Assembly (NCBI RefSeq): GCF_036010505.1
Contig: NZ_CP108569.1
Location: forward strand, 7,084,001-7,148,000
Length of the DNA: 64,000 nucleotides
Direction of reading: 5' to 3'
Source: Streptomyces sp. NBC_01197
GTDB taxonomy: Bacteria; Actinomycetota; Actinomycetes; Streptomycetales; Streptomycetaceae
A model generated the notes under the pieces. It was given only the letters and a program-made list of their open reading frames with translations, was not told where the DNA came from and made no database searches. Shown piece after piece: positions 1 to 7,901 of the stretch. Position 1 is the first letter of the stretch. Each line of letters starts with the position of its first letter. The translations under genes and the position numbers were made by a program.

Positions 1-644
1 AAGAGCGGCCGGGGGGTGGCGGCGAGGACCGCGGCGAGCGCACTGTCCACGTCACGCAGGTACCGCCGGGTCTCCTCGTCCTGGAACGTACTGGCCACGT
101 CACCGATGCGCTCCTCGCGCTGCGGATCGGTCTGCAGCTCCTCAGGGGTGACCGGGAAGCTGTTGCCCGTGTGCTCGCGCAACCTCCCCTGGGACCCGTC
201 CCAGAGCGTGGCGCGGGTAGCGGCCACGACGAGCACCCAGTACGGGGTGGCCCGGGCCCGTGCGGCGACCAGGTTCCTGGTGAGGTAGCTGTCGCTGATC
301 ACCACGCGCTCCGGGACCTCTCTCGGCAGCACCCACGTCTGGTACGTGTCGGCACTCGCGAAGATCACCAGCCCGTCCTGGGAGTACCGCAGATCGACGT
401 CCGTGTGCGCCCGGTCGAGCTGGGCCCTGAGCCCGGCCCGCACCTCCCGCGGCAGCGGTTCACCGCCGTTGGTCCAGCTGTCGATCCGGCGGCCCGCCTC
501 GGTCACAAGATTGCGCAGCCGCACCGCGTCCTGGGCGTTGTCCGTCTCGCGCCGGTGCGTCGGCATACTCACGGACACCACCGGATGGGGCTGCTTCTTG
601 CGCAGGATCTGCAGGACCGCAGGCGTCAGAGCGTTGGTTTCCAT
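1..644 (-). CDS. baeRF3-like protein, N-terminal part (cut by window edge)
   Basis: The reading frame is open from an ATG at 644 to the left window edge, giving 214 residues with no stop, so the C-terminal part lies outside. A good ribosome site (AAAGGGAG) lies 4-5 nt before the ATG. The protein opens METNALTPAVLQILRKKQ and continues with a VVSVSMPTHRRETDNAQDAVRLRN segment. This resembles the N-terminus of the bacterial archaeo-eukaryotic release-factor-like family 3 (baeRF3), stress-linked proteins related to eRF1 whose biochemical role is not settled. No signal peptide or membrane segment is seen. It is transcribed divergently from the glutaminase gene, with a 97-bp gap. The family call rests on recognition of the N-terminal pattern only. 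Confidence 0.6.
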   Translation of the reverse strand, partial: METNALTPAVLQILRKKQPHPVVSVSMPTHRRETDNAQDAVRLRNLVTEAGRRIDSWTNGGEPLPREVRAGLRAQLDRAHTDVDLRYSQDGLVIFASADTYQTWVLPREVPERVVISDSYLTRNLVAARARATPYWVLVVAATRATLWDGSQGRLREHTGNSFPVTPEELQTDPQREERIGDVASTFQDEETRRYLRDVDSALAAVLAATPRPL

Positions 645-741
645 GACTCCCTTTCTGGTACTGGTGCCCCTTCACGATCCACCAGCCGCCGCACGGCTGC
701 ATCCGGACGCGGCCCGCCCGCATCCGTGATTAGCATGGCGA

Positions 742-2064
742 ATGGCGAAGGACAGCCCCGTAATCGACGTGGTGACGGAAGCCCTGGCGGAGCTCCATGA
801 CCGGCTCGGCGCACTGCGGGACGGCGCGGTCGCCGACTACATCCCGCAGCTGGCGCTCGCCGACCCGGACACCTTCGGGCTATCACTGGTGAGCATGTAC
901 GGACACCGGTACCGGGCGGGCGACGCGGAACTGCCGTTCACCCTCCAGTCGGTGTCGAAGCCGTTCGTGTACGCGCTCGTACTCTCGCTGCTGGGCCTCG
1001 ACGAAGTGACCCGGTGGGTGGGTACGGAACCGAGCGGCGAGGGCTACAACGCGATCAGCCTGGAGCCGGACACGGGACGGCCGGACAACGCGATGATCAA
1101 CGCGGGGGCCATCGCCACCACCGCGCTGGTGCCCGGCCGCACCGGCGCGGAGCGGTTCGCGCGCATCCTGGACTGCCTGAGCCGCTTCGCGGGCCGCCGG
1201 CTGGACGTCGACGAGACCGTGCACGCGTCGGAGGGGGAGACCGGTGACCGCAACCGCGCGCTCGCGTACCTGATGAGCAGCCTCGGGGCGCTGCCCGGTC
1301 CGCCCTCGGTCGTGGACACCTACTTCCGGCAGTGTGCGGTACGGGTCACCACCGGCGATCTCGCGGTGATGGCGGCGACCCTGGGCAACGGGGGCGTCAA
1401 CCCGGTGACCGGCGAGAAGGTGGTGTCCGAGACCGTCGCCTGCCAGGTACTCGCGGTGATGGCGTCCTGCGGGATGTACGACGCGTCCGGTGCGTGGCTG
1501 CTGCGGGTGGGCCTGCCGGCGAAGAGCGGGGTGTCCGGCGGGCTGATCGCGGTGAGCCCGGCGCGGTTCGGGGTCGCCGTCCACAGCCCGCCCCTCGACA
1601 CCACGGGCACTCCGGTGCGCGGCATCGAGGCGCTGCGTGAGCTGTCCGAGCGGTTCGGGCTGCATATAATGCGCCATCCCACGCTGTCCGCACCCACCAT
1701 CACGGAGGCGGACCACGGGGCTCGGACGGGGCTGGTGGCCGCACAGGGCGCGCTGGACTTCACCGCGGCCGAACGGCTGCTGCACGGGCTGTCCGAAGTG
1801 GCCCCGGAGTCCGGCGGCTGGGTGGTGCTCGACCTGCTCGACGTGACCAGCGTGGAACCCTCCGGCGCCTCGCTCGTGGCCTCCGCGCTGGCCCGGCTGG
1901 AGGGAGAGGGGCACCGGGTGGCCGTCGTGGTCGATCCGCGTGCGCCGGGCGGGGCGCGGCTGACGCCCTGGCAGAGGTTCCCGTCCCGTGAGGAGGCCGT
2001 CGCCTGGTGCGAGCGGGGGCGGTCCTCAGGGGGCGTGAACGACCCACCTCCCAGGGCGGACTGA
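742..2064 (+). CDS. glsA: glutaminase A with C-terminal STAS domain
   Basis: A 440-residue cytoplasmic glutaminase (L-glutamine to L-glutamate plus ammonia) of the serine beta-lactamase-like family. Residues 1-310 carry the family hallmarks: the Ser70-x-x-Lys73 catalytic motif in QSVSKPF, the EGYNAISLE and NAMINAGAI glutamine-binding segments and a KSGVSGG loop. Residues about 325-420 form a STAS (anti-sigma-factor antagonist-like) domain, including the segment WVVLDLLDVTSVEPSGASLV. Plain glutaminases end near residue 310, so this is the fused form known from other bacteria. The fusion suggests control by protein interaction or nucleotide binding, which is inference. A second ATG seven bases upstream is in another frame. 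It converges on the GH16 gene across a terminator hairpin. Confidence 0.9.
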   Translation: MAKDSPVIDVVTEALAELHDRLGALRDGAVADYIPQLALADPDTFGLSLVSMYGHRYRAGDAELPFTLQSVSKPFVYALVLSLLGLDEVTRWVGTEPSGEGYNAISLEPDTGRPDNAMINAGAIATTALVPGRTGAERFARILDCLSRFAGRRLDVDETVHASEGETGDRNRALAYLMSSLGALPGPPSVVDTYFRQCAVRVTTGDLAVMAATLGNGGVNPVTGEKVVSETVACQVLAVMASCGMYDASGAWLLRVGLPAKSGVSGGLIAVSPARFGVAVHSPPLDTTGTPVRGIEALRELSERFGLHIMRHPTLSAPTITEADHGARTGLVAAQGALDFTAAERLLHGLSEVAPESGGWVVLDLLDVTSVEPSGASLVASALARLEGEGHRVAVVVDPRAPGGARLTPWQRFPSREEAVAWCERGRSSGGVNDPPPRAD

Positions 2065-2096
2065 GGAGCTCAAGCCCGCCGCGGCGACGAGCCGGT

Positions 2097-2132
2097 CAGG
2101 GGCGGACCCGCGCGGACGCGCATCCGCCCCTG
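2097..2132. terminator. bidirectional terminator hairpin between glsA and GH16 gene
   Basis: A perfect 10-bp stem, CAGGGGCGGA (2097-2106) with TCCGCCCCTG (2123-2132), encloses a 16-nt loop between two convergent stop codons. There is no U-tract, which is usual for actinobacterial terminators. Confidence 0.6.
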
Positions 2133-2139
2133 CGGTGGC

Positions 2140-3045
2140 TCAGTGCTGCCGGGCCGTCCCGGCCGCTGGTGCGGTGTTGCTGGTGGTGACCTGTACCTCG
2201 TCGACGACCAGCTGCTGCGGGAAGGCGGTGCTGCCGTCCGGGTCGCCCGGCCAGTATCCGCCGACGGCCAGGTTGAGGATCAGGAAGAAGGGCTTGTTGA
2301 ACACCCACTGGTTTCCGCCCACATCGGCGGGTGTACGGGTCTGGTACACGTTGCCGTCCACGGACCACTTGATGGAGTCGGGCGCCCAGTCGACGGCGAA
2401 CGTGTGGAAGCCGTCGGAGAACGCCTGGCCGCCCGGGAGTGTATAGGCGGCCCCGATGCCCGCGGAGCCCGAGTAGCCCGGGCCGTGGATCGTGCCATGG
2501 ACGGTCGACGGTTCGAAGCCGACGTTCTCCATGACGTCGATCTCACCGGAGTTGGGCCAGCCGACCTGTCCGATGTCGTCGCCCAGCATCCAGAAGGCGG
2601 GCCACATGCCCTGCCCCTTGGGGATCTTCATCCGGGCCTCGACATGGCCGTACGCGGCCGAGAACTTGCCGGAGGTGTTCAGCCGCGCCGATGTGTACTC
2701 GCACGATCCGTACCAGCACTGGTAGTTGCCCGGATTCTCCTTGCGCGCCGTGATGACCAGATGGCCCTGGCCGTCGAGCGCGGCGTTGTCGCTGCCCGGT
2801 GTGTAGTACTCGCGCTCGTGGTTGTCGACGTTGTCACCGGTCTCCGTCTGCCACTTGCCGCCGTCGACGGCGGAGCCCGCGGGACCGTCGAAAGTGTCGG
2901 AGAAGGTTCCGGCGGCCGCCTTCGCTGCCGGACGGCCGGTGGTGGAGGGGTTGTCGGCGCTCGCGGTGGACGCGACGACCGGGGCGAGGAGCAGGGCTGA
3001 GGCGGTGGCGACGAGGAGGCGCCGGGTCAGGCGGGTGGAGGCCAT
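2140..3045 (-). CDS. secreted glycoside hydrolase family 16 (beta-glucanase type)
   Basis: The ATG at 3045 follows AAGGGAG and gives 301 residues; a frame extension to 3078 lacks a ribosome site. The start MASTRLTRRLLVATASALLLAP with an ASA cleavage site is a Sec signal peptide. The mature part is one GH16 domain with the catalytic EIDVMEN (ExDxxE) motif at about two-thirds of the protein and flanking WPAFWML and HTFAVDWAP segments typical of beta-1,3(4)-glucanases and laminarinases. It should cleave beta-glucans outside the cell by a retaining mechanism. No carbohydrate-binding module follows. The substrate (laminarin, lichenan or another glucan) cannot be decided from sequence alone. A strong palindrome lies 120-150 bp upstream of its start. 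Confidence 0.9.
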   Translation of the reverse strand: MASTRLTRRLLVATASALLLAPVVASTASADNPSTTGRPAAKAAAGTFSDTFDGPAGSAVDGGKWQTETGDNVDNHEREYYTPGSDNAALDGQGHLVITARKENPGNYQCWYGSCEYTSARLNTSGKFSAAYGHVEARMKIPKGQGMWPAFWMLGDDIGQVGWPNSGEIDVMENVGFEPSTVHGTIHGPGYSGSAGIGAAYTLPGGQAFSDGFHTFAVDWAPDSIKWSVDGNVYQTRTPADVGGNQWVFNKPFFLILNLAVGGYWPGDPDGSTAFPQQLVVDEVQVTTSNTAPAAGTARQH

Positions 3046-3518
3046 GGTTCTCCCTTCCGGTGCACGGATCAGGTGCACTGAACGGGCATGTTTGACATGA
3101 GTATGACAGACATGCGCAACGAGGCCGCCGGGAGGAGCGTGGCGGCCGGGGTGGGGGGTGCGCGGTTCACTTCGAGATTTAAGAAGTGAACCAACCGACT
3201 GTCAAGGTCTTGGTATGTACCAGTCCGGGTAAAGGTGAATTCATGCCTGAACGCATGGAAGGGAAAAGAGGCGTGTGTCCGAGTTGTGTGTTCGGGAATT
3301 GAAAGGGGCGCGTACGGCACGGGTTTGACAACGTGTCCGGACTGGGGCAGGAATTCACCGGGGCGCCAGGCGCCGGTACCCCGTACGCCAACCACCGGGT
3401 GACCCACGGTGTTTGGTTACCGGAGTGAGAGGCGGGGGGCCTGCGCAACCGGTGGCACGGGGGCGGTACCCTGCGCGCGCACCGCCAAACGGGCGGCGCA
3501 GCATGTGTGGAGGATTTT
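3046..3518. other. 473-bp intergenic region, divergent promoters of GH16 and LAETG genes
   Basis: No credible coding frame. The region is less GC-rich around 3160-3350 and holds a perfect inverted repeat (3164-3192). A TTGACA-like hexamer (3325-3330) could be the -35 element of the rightward promoter, but no convincing -10 box was found at the right spacing. Confidence 0.5.
3164..3192. promoter_or_regulatory. perfect inverted repeat, candidate operator
   Basis: GGTTCACTTC (3164-3173) and GAAGTGAACC (3183-3192) form a perfect 10-bp inverted repeat around a 9-nt A/T-rich centre. The 19-bp centre-to-centre spacing, about two helical turns, fits a dimeric repressor. It lies about 120 bp upstream of the GH16 start and about 330 bp upstream of the LAETG gene, so the former is the likelier target. 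It could also form an RNA hairpin, but no U-run follows. Confidence 0.5.
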
Positions 3519-4148
3519 GTGACCTTTTCCAATAGATCGTGGCGGCTCCGGGGGGCCTTCATAGCCGCAGCGGCAGGCGTGGTCGGCGTCGGTCTGAGTG
3601 CTGTCCCGGCTCAGGCACACACTCCGACGTGGAGCGTTTCGTGCTCCGATGTCACCCTTGACCTGACGGCGTACAACCCTGGCGTCACCAACACCGTGAC
3701 CGTCAGCGTGGACGGGAAGGACATCCTTCCCACGGAGAAGTTCGGCTCGTCGGTCAACAGGACGCTGCCGCTGGGTGAGCACACCAAGACGCTCACTGTG
3801 CACCTGGTCGTGAAGGCCGGTGACGGGGACCAGTTCTCAAGGGACGAGACGAAGACGGCGCCCGTCTGCGCCGCCACGCCGCCCGCCACGCCGCCGCCCG
3901 CCTCGCAGCCCCCGACGGCGGCCCCGAGCTCCGCGGCCCCCGTTCCGAGCAAGGCCCCGAGCTCCGCACCCAGCAGCCCGGCAGCCGCGGCCCCCGCGCC
4001 GTCGCCGAGCGCCGGTGCGCCGTCGGACCTGGCCGAGACCGGTTCCTCCAGCGCCACGCCGCTCATCGCGGGTGCGGCCGCCGTGGTCATCCTCGCGGGT
4101 GGCGGCATCATGTTCGCCGCGCGCAAGCGTCGCAGCAGCGAGAACTGA
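3519..4148 (+). CDS. LAETG cell-wall-anchored surface protein
   Basis: A 209-residue exported protein. The GTG at 3519 follows GGAGG by five bases; a frame extension to 3507 would overlap that site. A signal peptide ends at PAQAHT. A compact domain of about 90 residues with two cysteines (SVSCSDVTLDL and APVCAAT) follows, then a Pro/Ala/Ser-rich spacer of about 60 residues, then LAETG, a hydrophobic helix and a RKRR tail. LAxTG is the sorting signal of class E sortases in streptomycetes, so the protein should be covalently linked to peptidoglycan. No sortase gene is in the window. The role of the N-terminal domain is unknown. A strong hairpin terminator follows. Confidence 0.85.
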   Translation: MTFSNRSWRLRGAFIAAAAGVVGVGLSAVPAQAHTPTWSVSCSDVTLDLTAYNPGVTNTVTVSVDGKDILPTEKFGSSVNRTLPLGEHTKTLTVHLVVKAGDGDQFSRDETKTAPVCAATPPATPPPASQPPTAAPSSAAPVPSKAPSSAPSSPAAAAPAPSPSAGAPSDLAETGSSSATPLIAGAAAVVILAGGGIMFAARKRRSSEN

Positions 4149-4158
4149 TCCGCCACGA

Positions 4159-4188
4159 CTGCCGGCGCCTCCGGGTGAGCGCCGGCAG
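4159..4188 (+). terminator. terminator of the LAETG gene
   Basis: CTGCCGGCGC (4159-4168) pairs perfectly with GCGCCGGCAG (4179-4188) around a 10-nt loop, 11 bp after the stop codon, and is followed by TTCTCTGTT. Confidence 0.75.
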
Positions 4189-4274
4189 TTCTCTGTTCGG
4201 GGTGCCGGGCTGGCCGTCCGGAGGGTCCTGCCCTGCCGGCGCCGGGGCGAAGCCAAGGAAAACGGCGGGCGCCC

Positions 4275-4679
4275 TCACACCTTGCGGTAGTCGTACGCCT
4301 CCACGGCTGCGGCCTCCACCGCGTCCAGGTCGCCCCCCGCCGAAGCGGTGACCATGGCCGCCACCGAACCCTCCAGGAAGGGCGCGTCCACCAGCCTCGT
4401 ACCGTCCGGGAGTTCGTCACCCTCGGCCAGCAGCGCCTTCACGGTCAGCACCGCGCTGCCGAGATCGACGAGGACCGCCACACCGGCACCCCGGTCCACC
4501 GCCGCGGCCGCCGACGAGATCAGCTCCGAACTGGTACCGAGCCCGCCGTCCGGGGTTCCGCCCGCCGCGGCGACCGGAGCGGTCGTCGCCCCGCCTGCCA
4601 GTCCGGTCGCCAGTTCGGCCACGGCCGCCGCGACAGGCGCGCTGTGGGACACCAGGACGATCCCCACCAGCGCGCTCAT
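4275..4679 (-). CDS. dhaM: dihydroxyacetone kinase phosphotransfer subunit DhaM
   Basis: A 134-residue protein of the EIIA-mannose fold that passes phosphate from the PTS (HPr) to the ADP bound in DhaL. The start MSALVGIVLVSHSAP carries the active-site histidine (His12 in VSHS), and a VLVDLGSA segment follows at mid-protein. Only the EIIA domain is present, without the HPr and EI-like domains found in the E. coli protein, as is common in Gram-positive DhaM. Its start overlaps the dhaL stop by four bases (ATGA), so the two are translationally coupled and it is the last gene of dhaK-dhaL-dhaM. Confidence 0.9.
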   Translation of the reverse strand: MSALVGIVLVSHSAPVAAAVAELATGLAGGATTAPVAAAGGTPDGGLGTSSELISSAAAAVDRGAGVAVLVDLGSAVLTVKALLAEGDELPDGTRLVDAPFLEGSVAAMVTASAGGDLDAVEAAAVEAYDYRKV

Positions 4680-5272
4680 GCGGCAGTCTCCGCCAGGGCG
4701 CCGAACAGCAGCGCGGACGAGGTCGCCCCCGGGTCCTGGTGGCCGATGCTGCGCTCACCGAGATAGCTCGCCCGGCCCTTGCGCGCCAGCATCGGTACGG
4801 TCGCGACCGCACCGTCATCCGCGGCCTTCGCCGCCGCGGTGAACGACTCCCCGAGCGCGTCGGCAGCGGGCAGCAGCGCGTCCAGCATCGTCTTGTCGCC
4901 CACGGCGGCGCCGCCGAGCCGGGCCACCGCCTCCGTCCCCGCCTTCAGCGCGGCGGACAGCTGCTCCCGGTCCACGGAAGGGGAGTCGCCCAGCGACTTA
5001 CCGGTACGGCGCAGCAGCGTCCCGTACAGCGGCCCGGACGCTCCGCCGACGGTGGAGATGAGCTGCCGTCCGGCCAGAGTGAGGACCGCGCCCGGAGTCT
5101 GCGGGGCCTCCTTCTCCAGCGCGTCCCGCACGGCCGCGAACCCGCGCCGCAGGTTGCTGCCGTGGTCGGCGTCGCCGATGGCCGAGTCCAGTTCGGTCAG
5201 CCGGTCCGCCTCCCTGTCGACGGCCGCAGCCGTACCGGCCATCCAGCGGCGGAAGAATTCGGCGTCGAGCAC
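4676..5272 (-). CDS. dhaL: dihydroxyacetone kinase subunit DhaL
   Basis: A 198-residue, all-helical ADP-binding subunit. The GDADHGSN segment (about residues 32-39) supplies the Mg-ADP ligands, and GGASGPLYGT is the second family signature. DhaL holds a permanently bound ADP that DhaM rephosphorylates, and then phosphorylates dihydroxyacetone bound to DhaK. The length matches the family. It lies 34 bp downstream of dhaK and overlaps dhaM by four bases, so the operon should be co-expressed. Confidence 0.93.
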   Translation of the reverse strand: MLDAEFFRRWMAGTAAAVDREADRLTELDSAIGDADHGSNLRRGFAAVRDALEKEAPQTPGAVLTLAGRQLISTVGGASGPLYGTLLRRTGKSLGDSPSVDREQLSAALKAGTEAVARLGGAAVGDKTMLDALLPAADALGESFTAAAKAADDGAVATVPMLARKGRASYLGERSIGHQDPGATSSALLFGALAETAA

Positions 5273-5306
5273 AGGTCCTCCTTGATGAGTCGGTATAGCG
5301 GAACGG

Positions 5307-6299
5307 TCAGCAGCCCCAGCGCAGCGCGGCCGTACTCACCGGCGCGTCCCACAACCGCAGCAGCTCCTCGTCCACCTGGCAGAGCGTCACCGAGCAGCCT
5401 GCCATGTCGAGCGAGGTCACATAGTTGCCCACGAGGGTACGGGCGACGGCCACGCCACGCTCGGCCAGTACCCGCTGCACCTCGGCATTGAAGCCGTACA
5501 GCTCCAGCAGGGGAGTCGCCCCGGCCCCGTTCACCAGTGCGAGTACCGGAAGATCCGGCCGCAGATCCTCCAGGACGGCGTTCACCGCGTAGTCCGCGAT
5601 CTCCCGCGAGGTCATCATCCCGCGCCGCTCACGACCCGGCTCGCCGTGGATCCCGACGCCCAACTCCAGCTGACCGGACGGGAGATCGAAGGTGGGGCCG
5701 CCCTTGGCAGGCGTACTGCAGGCGCTCAGGGCCACCCCGAAGGACCGCGTACCGGTACATACCTTCCGGGCGACGGCCTCCACCCGCTCCAGCGGCGCGC
5801 CCTCGTCGGCCGCGGCCCCCGCCAGCTTCTCCACGAAGAGAGTGCCCCCCGTGCCACGGCGGCCGGCGGTGAACGTGCTGTCGCTCACCGCCACGTCATC
5901 GTTGACCAGCACCTTGGCGACCCGTACGCCTTCGTCCTCGGCGAGCTCGGCCGCCATGTCGAAGTTGAGCACGTCGCCCGTGTAGTTCTTCACGATGAAC
6001 AGCACGCCTTCACCGCTGTCGACGGCTGCCGCTGCCCGCACCATCTGATCGGGCACCGGTGACGTGAACACCTCGCCGGGGCAGGCGGCGGAGAGCATCC
6101 CGCGCCCGACGAACCCACCGTGCAGCGGCTCGTGCCCCGACCCGCCGCCCGAGACCAGCGCGACCTTTCCGGCCACGGGTGCGTCGCCCCGTACGATCAC
6201 ACGGTTCTCGACATCGACGGACAGCTCCGGATGCGCGGCGGCCATTCCGCGCAGGGCGTCCGCGACCACGGTTTCCGGGACATTGATCAGCATTCTCAT
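5307..6299 (-). CDS. dhaK: dihydroxyacetone kinase subunit DhaK
   Basis: A 330-residue substrate-binding subunit of the PTS-dependent dihydroxyacetone kinase. It has the GGGSGHEP and NYTGDVLNFD motifs, and His218 in GIHGEPG, which forms the covalent hemiaminal with dihydroxyacetone. The ATG at 6299 follows GGAGG by six bases; an in-frame ATG two codons later is less well placed. It is the first gene of the minus-strand dhaKLM operon, which funnels dihydroxyacetone (for example from glycerol oxidation) into glycolysis. An inverted repeat (6340-6360) just upstream is a candidate operator. Confidence 0.94.
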   Translation of the reverse strand: MRMLINVPETVVADALRGMAAAHPELSVDVENRVIVRGDAPVAGKVALVSGGGSGHEPLHGGFVGRGMLSAACPGEVFTSPVPDQMVRAAAAVDSGEGVLFIVKNYTGDVLNFDMAAELAEDEGVRVAKVLVNDDVAVSDSTFTAGRRGTGGTLFVEKLAGAAADEGAPLERVEAVARKVCTGTRSFGVALSACSTPAKGGPTFDLPSGQLELGVGIHGEPGRERRGMMTSREIADYAVNAVLEDLRPDLPVLALVNGAGATPLLELYGFNAEVQRVLAERGVAVARTLVGNYVTSLDMAGCSVTLCQVDEELLRLWDAPVSTAALRWGC

Positions 6300-6339
6300 T
6301 GGTGTCCTCCAGTCACGCGAGCAGGTAGGCCTGCGCTGT

Positions 6340-6360
6340 ATCTTCCCTGTTCAAGAAGAT
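6340..6360. promoter_or_regulatory. inverted repeat upstream of dhaK
   Basis: ATCTTC (6340-6345) and GAAGAT (6355-6360) form a perfect six-base inverted repeat with a 9-nt spacer, 41-61 bp upstream of the dhaK start. It is a candidate repressor site or part of the promoter. The short arms make chance possible. Confidence 0.3.
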
Positions 6361-6435
6361 TTCAGCAGCTATTGATCCTGGCGGTTCGCGGTGGGGACCG
6401 CCGAGGTCCGCGGGGCCGGTGCTGATCCGTCTGCC

Positions 6436-7386
6436 TCACAGTTCGATGACAAGCCTCCCGGTCGCGGCCCGGGAGACGCACAACGCGATCTGAGTGCCCG
6501 ATGCCTTGTCGGCTGCGGACAGGCAGTTGTCACGGTGCGCGGGCACCCCCTCCAGGACTCCCGAGACACAAGAGCCGCAGATGCCTTCCTCGCAGGACTT
6601 GAAGACGTCTATCCCGTTCTCCTCCAATACCGAAAGGATCGAGCGGCCCACAGGGACCTCCCACTTCTCGCCGGTGTCCAACTCGACCGTGAAGGGCTGG
6701 TCGGCGCTGGTGTCGGTCTCCTGCGCCGTGAAGTTCTCGATGTGGATGTGACCGGTGCCGATCACGGGCGCGAACACAGCGGAGACCTGCTCCATGAAAC
6801 CCCGCGGCCCGCACGTGTAGACGTGTGAGCCGGGAGTCGCAGCGGCGGCCGGGGCAGCCAGCACAGCGGGCTGTTCAGCGCGGGGCACACCCAGCCTCAG
6901 TTCTACCCGGCCCCGGAACCCCACCCGGTTCTCCAGCAGTTCGACGAAGGCGGCCTCCTCACGGCAGCGGGCGAAGTAGTACAGCTGGAACTCCTCCCCG
7001 CGGCGGTGCAGCTCGTACGCCATGCTCAGCAGCGGCGTGATGCCGATGCCGCCGGCCACCAGGATGTGCCGGTCGGCGTCTTCCGCGACCGCGAGCAGGT
7101 TGCGAGGCGCACCGACTTCGAGCAGATCTCCCTTGACGACGTGGTGCAGTGCCTCGGAGCCGCCACGCGACTGACGCTCCCGCTTCACCGCGATCAGCAG
7201 CGACGACGGGTCGTCCGGCGGACCGCACAGGGAGTACTGGCGCAGCACTCCGGTCGGGCCTGTCACATCGACGTGTGCTCCGGCCCGGTACGGGGTGAAG
7301 GGCACGCCGTCCTCCCTGACCAGGCGGAGGGAACGGATCTGCGGGGTCTCCGACACGATGTCGGAGACCCGTGCCCTGACGCTCAC
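6436..7386 (-). CDS. iacF: ferredoxin-NAD(P)H reductase of IAA dioxygenase (IacF-like)
   Basis: A 316-residue reductase of the phthalate dioxygenase reductase family. An N-terminal flavin domain has RQYSLCG (residues 50-56), an NAD domain has AGGIGITPLLSM (from 111) and YTCGPRGFM, and a C-terminal plant-type 2Fe-2S domain has C265-x4-C270-x2-C273-x29-C303. It should pass electrons from NAD(P)H to the Rieske oxygenase encoded just upstream. Its start overlaps the stop of the small-subunit gene by four bases. It is the last gene of iacC-iacD-iacF. The family assignment is firm; the IAA-specific name rests on the surrounding iac genes. Confidence 0.85.
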   Translation of the reverse strand: MSVRARVSDIVSETPQIRSLRLVREDGVPFTPYRAGAHVDVTGPTGVLRQYSLCGPPDDPSSLLIAVKRERQSRGGSEALHHVVKGDLLEVGAPRNLLAVAEDADRHILVAGGIGITPLLSMAYELHRRGEEFQLYYFARCREEAAFVELLENRVGFRGRVELRLGVPRAEQPAVLAAPAAAATPGSHVYTCGPRGFMEQVSAVFAPVIGTGHIHIENFTAQETDTSADQPFTVELDTGEKWEVPVGRSILSVLEENGIDVFKSCEEGICGSCVSGVLEGVPAHRDNCLSAADKASGTQIALCVSRAATGRLVIEL

Positions 7387-7901
7387 AGCAGGAACCCGGC
7401 AGCCGGCACGGCGTCCTCGCTGTCCACCAGACGCACGACCTTCAGTGCGATCCGGTCACCGTCATCCGCCAGCCGGACGCGATGTGTGACCTCCCCGGCC
7501 CACAGGTCGTGCCTGCCGCGCTTGTAGGCGACCAGCACCTGTGCCGAGCGCAGGGTCACTTCGTCGTCGCCGGCCTCCTCGACCACGAAACGGGACACCG
7601 TACGGACGGTGCGGGCGGCGTCGACTGCGGCAATCGCGTAGCCCTCCGTCATCCGGGTCACTCGCATCTGCCGCATGGGGGCGTCGTCGTAGACCATGTT
7701 GAGGCTGTTGGCGAAGTCCTCGGTCCGCGCGTCGATCGGGATGACGTACAGGCCGTCGGCGCAGTAGAGGTTCTGCCATTCCCCGTACTGCTTCCGGTCG
7801 AGGAGGTCGGCCTCGCGCCAGATCAGTTGGACCGCCCGGATCACGCGGGAGTCGGTCAGCCCGGGCCGGGGGCCGGAGGAGGTCATGAGAGTCTCAGTCA
7901 T
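7383..7901 (-). CDS. iacD: aromatic-ring-hydroxylating dioxygenase small subunit (IacD-like)
   Basis: A 172-residue beta subunit of a Rieske ring-hydroxylating oxygenase with the NTF2-like cone fold. The segments AVQLIWREADLLDRKQYGEW and LYVIPIDAR are typical, and the small subunit mainly stabilises the alpha3beta3 enzyme. The start overlaps the end of the large-subunit gene by eight bases and the end overlaps the reductase gene by four, so all three are translationally coupled. Its place beside iacC and iacF gives the iac name. Confidence 0.85.
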   Translation of the reverse strand: MTETLMTSSGPRPGLTDSRVIRAVQLIWREADLLDRKQYGEWQNLYCADGLYVIPIDARTEDFANSLNMVYDDAPMRQMRVTRMTEGYAIAAVDAARTVRTVSRFVVEEAGDDEVTLRSAQVLVAYKRGRHDLWAGEVTHRVRLADDGDRIALKVVRLVDSEDAVPAAGFLL

